Shown: one piece after another, positions 12,810 through 64,000 of the stretch
How positions within the stretch are numbered: the first letter of the stretch is position 1
Layout of the letters: each line of letters starts with the position of its first letter
DNA from: Elmis aenea
Lineage: Eukaryota; Arthropoda; Insecta; Coleoptera; Elmidae
Direction of reading: 5' to 3'
Assembly: GCA_947652605.1 (NCBI GenBank)
Contig: OX393581.1
Location: 31,986,788 to 32,050,787 of the forward strand
DNA length: 64,000 bases
Translations under genes and position numbers: made by a program
The notes under the pieces: generated by a model
Databases searched by the model: none
What the model saw: the letters and a program-made list of their open reading frames with translations, nothing else
Told to the model about the DNA's origin: nothing

Positions 12810-14508
12810 TATTATATTGTTGAGGCAAATGGACAGATTGCAATACCTATTCTATCTTATAATTTTTGAAGTAATACCCAAAAACAATAATTTCCAAATT
12901 TTAATTATACATTGAATGACAGCTTAAACACCCACATAAAGCATATCAACAAGATTTTGGATTTGTTCATCTTGTGTTTTATTTACCCATAAAAACTAGG
13001 TAGGTAATCATATTTTTACAAAAAAAAATTGCTTGCTATGATGTGGTTATATGAACAAAATAGTTTTTATAAATGTCATAAATAATTTGCCGCGGTATGT
13101 TCTGTTTGCTACCGTTATTCGTTTATTATTGAAATGTAATAAGATTTTTTTTTTTTAAAGCTTAAAATTTATTTTTAATTCTGGGTCAAAATGTATACTT
13201 GCTATAACCATCTTCGACTTACAGATAATACGGTGTTGCCAAATTTATACTTCTTAAAATTAATTTATTAATTATGCATGGAACAACGTTATGTTAAAAT
13301 TTTACTACAACACCCTGTCGATAATTTTTTAAATTAAACCTAATCCTCGACACCGAAAGGTACAAGAAACACCGATTAAGAAGAAGATTATTATTTATTA
13401 AACACAAATATTTCTTGTAACACTTTATCCTTAGAAATACATTAAACTTTTGAGTGTTGGGTTTACGTAAAAAAAATTAGTTTTACTGTATTTTTTATTT
13501 AGATGAGGTGTACAAGAAGCTAAAGACTTAAAATATATTGAAGGATTTAGCTTCATGTAAAAACACAAGTCTTAAAAAGTGGCCCTCAATTTCTTGTTAG
13601 GTTTTCTTTATTCCTTAAGCAAAATAGTTCATAATCCCATCAACAATAAGACAATGTAGTATAAACAAATTCAAATAAACAATGACAAAAATTAATTTTT
13701 ATAAAGCCAACATGTAAGTCCAATGCATTATTATCAGTGCCTTTGAGACAGTATTGAATAAATAATTTATTAAAATAAGCATGTACTGAAAACCAATAAA
13801 AAACTACTTGATAAGTATATCAATGTCAATAAGGTATTTAACTTGATTATATTGCTCCCTTATAGGACTGGTTAAACAAAAATGCATCGTTATCAGTACT
13901 ACATGCAACTGTTTCACTGAATAATTGGTGATTTCAATTATAAATAAAAATATGATTATAGAATAATATACATATTTATTTCTACTATAAACAGATAAGT
14001 CCATAAATACCTAGCATAAATGCAAAGTATTAATTTATAGAATAACCATGTTGAAATAACAATATAGAAACAATCGAATCACTTCAATGAATACACGTTA
14101 CAATACCATAAAAATTTAAAAATAAACAATGAAGTCATAACTATTCATTCCTATTAAAACAGAACCAAATATTCAATTTTAAATCAGAATGTACAATACA
14201 TTTAATATATAATAATCCGAAATAATGCAAAATTATTGCTATTTAAAATAATATGGCTTTTAACAAATATCATTAAAGAAAGACACAGTAGTAAATAATT
14301 TACTAAAAGAACAAGGAAAGCGTAATTTACAATTAAAAGTTAAAAGAGAACATAAAACGCAAGTTAAAAGTGCAAACTATCATTAAAGAAAAGCTTGAGC
14401 AATAAGTTTGCATTAACTGTCTATCTGTCTGTCTGTCCATTCGTTATTAGCTAAAGAACCACAAAAACCAATTTTATCACCACTTGTTTTTTTTAATATA
14501 ACAATAGA
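12810..14508 (-). other. 3' flank and probable 3' UTR of Sec24AB
   Basis: AT-rich non-coding sequence downstream of the Sec24AB stop. Several AATAAA signals occur on the minus strand (for example TTTATT at 13766-13771). A short LINE tail lies at 13335-13400. I cannot say where the transcript ends. Confidence 0.4.
13335..13400 (+). mobile_element. Short LINE 3'-end fragment
   Basis: CCTCGACACCGAAAGGTACA and the following AGAA...GATTAAGAAGAAG match, in inverse orientation, the sequence at 21373-21415 at the tail of the LINE fragment there. It is the extreme coding end of the same non-LTR family. Confidence 0.55.
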
Positions 14509-17500
14509 CTATTTCACTTGTGTTTTTAAATGTTGCAAAAATTCATGATAGGATAAAGCAGTTTCTACTCTGTCCTCAACTAATCGTTCGATAAACAAAT
14601 GTCTCTGCGAACTGTTGTCTTTAATAACTTGCAGTGTTGCCATAAAAGGTTTTTCGTCGTTCAAATAATTAACAAAATTATGAAGTCTTTGATTCTGAGG
14701 TGTTTCTAAAATCGGCAACTCGTACATTTGGTCGGAGAGCGAATTGTAATCTGGTGCGCCTAGAGCTTCAAGAAATACTGGCGACACTGCAGGGCACACG
14801 TACAATATCATCTGATCACCGATATTCATAAGATACGCTCCTTTCGATTCTAAGCTTCTTGCTGTTAGCTGTAAGTGCGGGGGTACGGAAACCGGTTCAC
14901 CATCCTCATTAGCAATCATTGTTTGTTCTTCTAAATTGTGAATAGGATAAAGATCGGGATAAATTTGTTGGATGAGTATGAATAACGGCAACACCTTCAG
15001 GTCGCACATTGCTTTTACCCTATCATCTAAGCGTGTTGAAGTACCAGTCCTAAATGCAATGTGCTTAAGTAAAGCAGAAATATATAAAGGTAAGAGTTTT
15101 AAACAATGAGGTGCTAGCAAACCAGACGATCCGCTTTCCATATTTAGTGACATTTTGTAACTAGAAAGAATATCTATGGCAACGTTTATAAATGCTTCTC
15201 GGGCATCTAAAAGACTAGATTGCATGGACCGGTCTACAGCCATTTTTGCTAAAAGTCCTATAATACATTGTTGATCAGCAGAATTGACGATGTCACTTAG
15301 CGTTGACGCTATTGGTATGCATAACGTATGAACTCGAATTCGTCTCTCACCTTTGCTTGAAGTGTAAAGCAGAGCTGCTTGGAAACAAACTGTTTGCAAG
15401 TCAGATAGGCTCTCGTCTATCGAAACTTGCATCCCAAACCCGGCATCTGGATTAACATTTGGTAAAGAAAGTAAATCCGTCGATCTCACAAAGAAATTGC
15501 CGTGGAAAGTGTGGATTGAGAGTCCTCTCGTACATCGTATACGCATTACGGCTTCAAATCCTATCTTCCGTGTGAGATACCGTTTAAGGCTTCTTTCCAA
15601 GCTCTCACTTTGGAGTGGTCTACTAGCTTTGAATAATGGGAAGTGGTGCATGCACCCGCCGCTGAATCGACTGATGCCAGAAATCGTTGCTAAATCGACA
15701 TACTGAGAATTAACGAGAAATAGATCGACAGCTATTTGCTGGGCGCTACACTCTAATGCCAGTCGTTTATAGAAATCGTTAGCTGGATTTAAATGTGGTA
15801 CTTCGGCGGCAGCTCTTTGGCTCGGATCTTCTCTTGGTGTTAATGCACCAGGTCCAATGTTAGGTAAACTTGCTTGGAAAACCGTGACTCGGCCTCCTGT
15901 ACTTGAAACCATTTTATGAGCAGCTTGTAATGCAGCACCTAAAGCTGAATTAGTGTCGAAACTATTATTAAAACGAGTTGGCAGTTGTGTTAACAAATCC
16001 GACACCAATTCCATTCGTTCCTGTAAATTGACCACTAGATTATCGGGGCAAGGAAGAAACATGTCGTCTATATCAAGCACTGTCATCTCGTGAGGCTGAC
16101 TTATTCCCTCTGCTAGCGAATAAAAATGTAAGGCAGAATTGTATGCGATAAATCCAATTTGCATTCTAGCATCTCCCGGTAAACTTGTCAAATTTGCCGC
16201 TAAAACGCTACAAAATGTATGTAAATATCCACTTTCCACGGCCCCCCGAGAAACATCTAATAGGAAAATGTACACAGCTGGTTGGGGCGGTCTCAACATA
16301 TATTCAGAAGGTGCAATATATTCGATAGTACTAGACTTTATTTCAGGTCGTCTCGAAGGATCTCCATATGTTTTACTAACAGGATCGTATTGAAATTCTT
16401 CAGGAAGTTCATTGACCCTGTAACATAAGTTGCACTTCCATCGTTTCGTATCGACAAAAAAAACAAAAGGATTGATGTAAGTCCTACAAGCACGGCATCG
16501 GACAATAGTATTGCACTGTATAACAGGCAGATGATTCAAGTCTCTAAATGGGTGGATCAGTACTCCTAAAGGCAACCGTGACTTCTGAAGCAACGAGTTA
16601 CTTTCAGGGATTTTGGTCATAGTGCAACGGAATACATCGGAGCTGCAGTTCGCTGCATCCAAATATTCTTGCCCTAGGCTAACTTTGGGAGCTTCTAATT
16701 TAGTAGGAGGTAAAATATTCGGGCACTGTAATAGATCATAGTTGTCGTGACCCCACATCTTATTAAAACCACTTTGTGCTACACCCATTTGATTAAAACT
16801 AGAATAATTTTGGTACTGCTGGTTACTCTGAACATACGTTGGTTGTTTTTGTTGATTCTCCACGGCCTGGTTTTGATTTTGAAAACCATATTGCTTTTGG
16901 TTTTGTAAATTATTAACTTGTTGGTTTTGATACACATTCGACTGGCTTTGATACGTTGCTTGTGTGTTCCCTACATTGTAGTTTTGTTGTTGGTTGTTCG
17001 AAGGTGTTAAAACTGGTGCATTAGGATACCGATTCGAATGTAAATTTGATTTTAATGTTTGTGAGGAACTAGTGGGAACTGATGGTTGTGGAGGTGGTAC
17101 TTGCCCGCTGGTAAATGAAGCAGATTGTAGTCCACCCATAGGTGGAATCCCATATGAAGTATTTGCAAAAGGTAATGCACTCTGAGGCATGGTTTTCGGA
17201 TTGTAGTTCGTGTTGGTTGGTATATTTGCCAATGTTTGTGGCGCATTTGGAGGCATATTTCCAGAAGAAATGGGCACATTAGGATTTATTTGGCTAACTC
17301 CAAATTTCTGCGGAACATTTGGCTGACTAATTCCAAATGACTGAGGTGCATTAGGTTGGCTAATTCCAAATGATGGTGGTACATTTGGTTGGGGTACATT
17401 TGTAGGTAAATGTGGTTGCATTCCACTTGAAACTTGTTGGAATCCACTTACAGCATTCTGTAGTGTCTTTGGTGTCCCCGAACCAACAACTGGCATAATA

Positions 17501-18774
17501 TTCGTCGGTTGTAAGGAAGAATCGGGTCCCCCATTTCCAAATATATTTGATGTTGGGGTTTTTCCTGGTAAATTAAAATTTGAATCAGCTGCTATACTTG
17601 TTGGCTTAGTTGTACCAATAGACACTTTTAAAGGTGCTGCTGTATTTGAGTAATTTGTTGCAGAATTTTGTAAAGGTGGTCCTAATGGTGGTGTGGATAC
17701 AGGCTTTTGCCCTTGATACAAATTTGGAGTTGAACCATAGCTTGGCATAGGCTTATTACTTGAAAAGTTACTTGCAGCATTTTGAAGTGGCTGCTGTTGC
17801 ATTTGGCCTTGCTGTAAGTTATTGGACGAAACAGGATTTTCATTGTATGGGGGCGCCGCCAGTCGAGGTTGAGAATGACTTGCATGCATTTTTGTCATAG
17901 GCATGCTTTGTGTAGTAGAAGCTAAACTTGAAGATGATGGATATACATTTTGCTGCATTGGAAAATTTTGATTAACATTGCCCTGGTTTACTGTATCTAC
18001 AGGCGGTCTCATCGAAGTTGATTCAGTGTTCGATGCAAACTGATTATTTAAAAAAACATTTCCATGTGGTGGCGGCCCTATTTTCAAATTAAATCCTTGT
18101 GTGTTAATGTCCAACTTATTGCTACTGTCCTGGGTTCTATTTGGTAAAACTGTATTGCTTTCTTTCGTAGATTGTGCCAGAAAGACATTTTGGTCACCAT
18201 TTGAATTAACGGGATTAGAATTCAGTAGCACGTTGGTGAACTGACTTGTTGAAGAATGCGTGAAGTTATTTTGGTTAACAAGAGCATTATTTGGTAAACT
18301 GACACCTTGTGATGCAGTCAAAATTGGAGAAAACGCACTATTTTGATTAAAACCAGTTGCTTTCGAAACACTAGAACTTGAAACTGGCCCACTATTAGAC
18401 TGATCCAAAACAGGTGTGGATGTGCCAAATGTAGGAATTTTCGGACTCGATGTTGGTGTTGCACATGTCGACGATACGTTGAGCTGTGCATAATTGTGGG
18501 TAAGGCGATTAACACTGGCACTTTGTTGGTTCCAGCTGGGAGGTAATTGAGAAGCAGGAATTGCTGGTCGAGAAGGTGGAAGTTGAGAAGATGGTATTTG
18601 TTGCAATCTATTGCCTGGAGATGAATCTCTTGAAGAGTGTGAAGAATCTACCCCATTAAACGGTTGCTGCGATGGTCCTGGTGGCTTATCTTGCAGCAGA
18701 ACTTGTTTAGCAACATTAAATTGTGGTGGTAGGCCATTTGGTAAGTTTTGACCACCCGAATTTGGTTGTGACAT
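14509..18774 (-). CDS. Sec24AB: Protein transport protein Sec24A/B, COPII coat cargo adaptor
   Basis: A single open frame of 1421 codons from ATG at 18774 to TGA at 14509-14511. Sec24 pairs with Sec23 in the inner COPII coat, binds cargo and SNARE export signals, and so drives ER-to-Golgi vesicle formation. Residues 1 to about 650 are low-complexity, rich in Asn, Gln, Ser and Pro, as in Sec24 N-termini. The zinc finger follows at about 757-793 (VRCRACRTYINPF...WKCNLCYRVN, two CxxC pairs). The trunk domain starts near 830 (YMLRPPQPAVYIFLLDVSRG). Then come the beta-sandwich, the helical domain (around 1170-1280) and a C-terminal gelsolin-like domain (SKGAYLMNIGDQMILYV). Motif wording fits the A/B rather than the C/D class. 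The length is slightly more than human SEC24A/B because of the long N-terminal region. The absence of introns through 4.3 kb is notable beside the intron-rich msps gene. The start is supported by a splice acceptor 11 bp upstream, so a 5' UTR exon precedes it. Confidence 0.97.
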   Translation of the reverse strand: MSQPNSGGQNLPNGLPPQFNVAKQVLLQDKPPGPSQQPFNGVDSSHSSRDSSPGNRLQQIPSSQLPPSRPAIPASQLPPSWNQQSASVNRLTHNYAQLNVSSTCATPTSSPKIPTFGTSTPVLDQSNSGPVSSSSVSKATGFNQNSAFSPILTASQGVSLPNNALVNQNNFTHSSTSQFTNVLLNSNPVNSNGDQNVFLAQSTKESNTVLPNRTQDSSNKLDINTQGFNLKIGPPPHGNVFLNNQFASNTESTSMRPPVDTVNQGNVNQNFPMQQNVYPSSSSLASTTQSMPMTKMHASHSQPRLAAPPYNENPVSSNNLQQGQMQQQPLQNAASNFSSNKPMPSYGSTPNLYQGQKPVSTPPLGPPLQNSATNYSNTAAPLKVSIGTTKPTSIAADSNFNLPGKTPTSNIFGNGGPDSSLQPTNIMPVVGSGTPKTLQNAVSGFQQVSSGMQPHLPTNVPQPNVPPSFGISQPNAPQSFGISQPNVPQKFGVSQINPNVPISSGNMPPNAPQTLANIPTNTNYNPKTMPQSALPFANTSYGIPPMGGLQSASFTSGQVPPPQPSVPTSSSQTLKSNLHSNRYPNAPVLTPSNNQQQNYNVGNTQATYQSQSNVYQNQQVNNLQNQKQYGFQNQNQAVENQQKQPTYVQSNQQYQNYSSFNQMGVAQSGFNKMWGHDNYDLLQCPNILPPTKLEAPKVSLGQEYLDAANCSSDVFRCTMTKIPESNSLLQKSRLPLGVLIHPFRDLNHLPVIQCNTIVRCRACRTYINPFVFFVDTKRWKCNLCYRVNELPEEFQYDPVSKTYGDPSRRPEIKSSTIEYIAPSEYMLRPPQPAVYIFLLDVSRGAVESGYLHTFCSVLAANLTSLPGDARMQIGFIAYNSALHFYSLAEGISQPHEMTVLDIDDMFLPCPDNLVVNLQERMELVSDLLTQLPTRFNNSFDTNSALGAALQAAHKMVSSTGGRVTVFQASLPNIGPGALTPREDPSQRAAAEVPHLNPANDFYKRLALECSAQQIAVDLFLVNSQYVDLATISGISRFSGGCMHHFPLFKASRPLQSESLERSLKRYLTRKIGFEAVMRIRCTRGLSIHTFHGNFFVRSTDLLSLPNVNPDAGFGMQVSIDESLSDLQTVCFQAALLYTSSKGERRIRVHTLCIPIASTLSDIVNSADQQCIIGLLAKMAVDRSMQSSLLDAREAFINVAIDILSSYKMSLNMESGSSGLLAPHCLKLLPLYISALLKHIAFRTGTSTRLDDRVKAMCDLKVLPLFILIQQIYPDLYPIHNLEEQTMIANEDGEPVSVPPHLQLTARSLESKGAYLMNIGDQMILYVCPAVSPVFLEALGAPDYNSLSDQMYELPILETPQNQRLHNFVNYLNDEKPFMATLQVIKDNSSQRHLFIERLVEDRVETALSYHEFLQHLKTQVK

Positions 18775-18785
18775 ACTGAATAAAT

Positions 18786-19226
18786 CTGTAAAAACAGAAC
18801 ATAGCTTTAAGTAGTGCCATGAACAATTAATTACAGATATATAGTAAAAATTTGGAATAGTATGTCAAGGTCAATGTAAAGCTTATGTATTTTTACATCT
18901 CCATATTTAGAATGTAATTGTAATAAGTAATTGGGTTCGGATATCATAAATAATTTCTGAGGCTACTTAAAACAACTAAATGTTGCCACTTACTACTAAA
19001 TATGATATGGTTTTGTTACAACTCTGAATATATTAGTAAACAATAATTTTTAAACATATTATTGCTAACATGGAATTTATCGACAATCTCTGGCAAGTGT
19101 TATAATTACATGCTTTAATTTTATCAACCTTTGAACTTGCATATTTATTAAAAATTGCTGTTATTTGACTTACGATATTTTATTTTAAACTAAAAAGTTT
19201 TAATAATAAACATTTTGCTACATTAC
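18786..19226 (-). other. 5' UTR intron of Sec24AB (predicted)
   Basis: On the minus strand the acceptor TTTTTACAG ends at 18786, eleven bases before the start codon. A good donor (AAACAG/GTAATG) lies at 19226, giving a 441-bp intron and a first exon that starts above 19227. The pairing is a prediction from splice-site sequence only. Confidence 0.5.
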
Positions 19227-20025
19227 CTGTTTATATCGACTTGTTGGGTTACAGTATTTACACATTTAACAAAAAAATATGCACATTTTTTGCAATAAAT
19301 TTGCACAAGAACATTTCTTAGTTGTCATTGTCAATCTTACGTGGCCCGCGATTACAGCGCCACTCCCAACTGACACATATATACCTAAAGACAGTGGCGT
19401 ACAATTACAATTGTTTTCTCTAATTCTATTTCGGATAAACGTATGTATTTTAGGTAAAAAAGATAAAAAATAGTAATTCTTAATTAGCAGTTTTAAATAA
19501 AAAACTGTATCAAAATACAAACTTAGTTAATAAATTCAATTAATTTTATAACGAACAAAATAAACTTTTTGTATTTTATGACTACCAACTTAGTGAGTTG
19601 AAACAAACTTCGCAACTTTATACATTTACCAATCACAACGAAGGTAAGTGAAATACGAAGTGTTGATTGGTCAAATGATTGAAATCAATTTATTCTATGA
19701 CAGCTGATTAGTTTCTTCTTCATGTTCGAAATTTTCAATAATAACTTCAATTAAAAACATTGCTTAACTGTACAGCTTATACAAGTCGTACTTAAAAAAA
19801 TAAATAAATATAATACCGTAAAACTCGTTATACTTCTTTGGATTACAAACATTTTATATGCCACTTGGCATAGCGGGGAGAAAATTTTGAATCGGACATT
19901 TTGAGTGTATGGTAAACTGTCAAAACTGTTTAGTGACATTCGCCTGAGTAATTTTTTTAAGAAAAATTGTTAACACTCGACATAAAGAAGAATTATAGCA
20001 ATATTGATAAAGAAAATTTTAATTG
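19227..20025. promoter_or_regulatory. Head-to-head promoter interval of Sec24AB and msps, with first exons
   Basis: This interval should contain the 5' UTR exon of Sec24AB (from 19227 upward, minus strand) and the non-coding first exon of msps, which ends at a clear donor TTG/GTAAGT at 20025. The sequence is slightly less AT-rich around 19330-19400. No TATA box or Inr could be assigned with confidence. The two start sites are probably less than 0.7 kb apart. Confidence 0.45.
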
Positions 20026-20233
20026 GTAAGTAGTATTCACTTTACCGTGTTTCTTTAGTATGAAAATTAGCATAATACCATATACGGTAGTGATATGAAT
20101 CATTCTTAATTCATTCACTAGGCTTTTGCTCTAGATTTTAAGCGTTAATTGGATGCGGTTGTAATTAATGTTTTTATGGTAAAGATGCAGTTGTAACCCA
20201 CTATTATAGTATTGACACATCTCCTGTTTATAG

Positions 20234-63079
<42,846 letters not shown>

Positions 63080-64000
63080 GTTAGTTTTATTAAAGGTTTT
63101 ACTTATTATTTGAATACTTAAATTAGTACAGAAGTGGGCTTAAACAGTTGTGCCACAATAAAAATTCGTTTAAAGGTGCTATACTGATTTAGTTTAAAAA
63201 AATCTGTACACTATGCAAATTCATAACATATTCTTGTTATAAAATTAGATGTGTACAAATAACATTAAAATAGTCTTTGCATTAGGATCTCCACATTAAA
63301 TAATATTTTTAGCTTCAAATTCATTTTAAAATGTGTGCCTATCGTCCTTATAGTTGCAATTTTGGTTGGAAAGTGTTTCATTTTTGCCGCAATGCTATGT
63401 GGTTTTCTGGTTCTGGGCTGGATAGCTTTTAGGTTCTAATCACAAGTTGAAAGAGCTGGACTCTCCTTTAAGAAAATTTCTGGCTTTACCATGAAATATA
63501 CACGCTTTTTAACATAATTATACTAAACGGTTATTTAATTTTTGTTTCTTATTGTTATGTACTCAAATTGTCTTCCATACAAATAAGTTAAATGCATTAA
63601 CAACAATTTTTTTATTTTAACACTAAGCTACAAGTACACATTTGTGTGAAAAGGAGACCTGTAAGGAATAATCTGCTTTGGACCCAAAAATTGAATAAAT
63701 GAGTTGCAGAAACTTAAAAAGATTCATTTATCAAAACAATGGGAAAATCAATTTCGAAAACTTAAACAAAATTTTACATTGTTACTTCGAATTGTAAATG
63801 ATACAATAGATCGAAAGATTTTAATACTGGTAATAATGCAAAAATTCACTGATAAATTGAAAATACAATACGTTTTCAATGTATATTTAATATTATAAAC
63901 TGTGTGACAATTATCTACCACGTTACATGGGTAGCTTAGTTATAGAGTGGATGAAATTAGTGAAGTTGGGTAAAAAAAAAAATAATTTTAAAATTACCCA
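63080..64000. other. msps intron 25, incomplete
   Basis: Follows exon 25 and its GTTAGT donor. AT-rich with no exon that continues the msps frame; the remaining exon or exons are to the right of the window. Confidence 0.5.

Noticed and set aside
16139..16393. Plus-strand frames within 15497-17185
   Set aside because: These are antisense shadows of the Sec24AB coding exon with no recognisable protein content.

Overview
The window looks like nuclear DNA of an insect, most likely a beetle or another TE-rich holometabolous species. It is AT-rich, genes are split by GT-AG introns, and four conserved animal genes are recognisable. The species is an inference from gene content and repeat style; nothing in the sequence fixes it.

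Genes, left to right: (1) 1202-2363 (+), the last two coding exons of a TIF1/Bonus-like bromodomain protein whose upstream exons are outside the window. (2) 7900-9527 (+), a complete five-exon Noa36/ZNF330 zinc-finger gene of 293 codons. (3) 14509-18774 (-), the whole Sec24A/B COPII cargo adaptor in one 1421-codon coding exon, with a likely 5' UTR exon near 19227. (4) 20240-63079 (+), the XMAP215/CKAP5 microtubule polymerase mini spindles. I could join 25 coding exons in frame (5695 nt, 1898 codons) covering TOG1 to TOG5 and most of the C-terminal domain; the last part lies beyond the right edge. Sec24AB and msps are head to head with less than about 0.7 kb between their likely first exons, so they may share a promoter region. 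They are housekeeping genes (ER export, spindle and microtubule growth) with no obvious joint pathway.

Most of the remaining sequence, above all the msps introns (intron 9 is 5.5 kb, intron 24 is 7.6 kb), is a dense and often nested set of DNA transposons. At least ten elements show hAT hallmarks, with 8-bp target duplications readable directly from the sequence. There is a nearly intact but broken mariner, other mariner and Tc1 remnants, TTAA-flanked piggyBac-like elements, a 9-bp-duplication Mutator-like MITE family, and LINE fragments. A striking class is long foldback (near-palindromic) elements of about 0.8-2 kb. Most begin TACAGGGTG or a close variant and are flanked by TA. They have different interiors but the same ends, and many sit in msps introns in positions where the pre-mRNA would form very long hairpins.

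Other unusual features are a GC-rich island (about 55735-56375) with an exact 100-bp tandem period inside a piggyBac-like element, and a 400-bp palindrome in msps intron 19 whose two arms each carry a hammerhead-ribozyme-like core. No tRNA, rRNA, CRISPR array or bacterial-type operon was seen.
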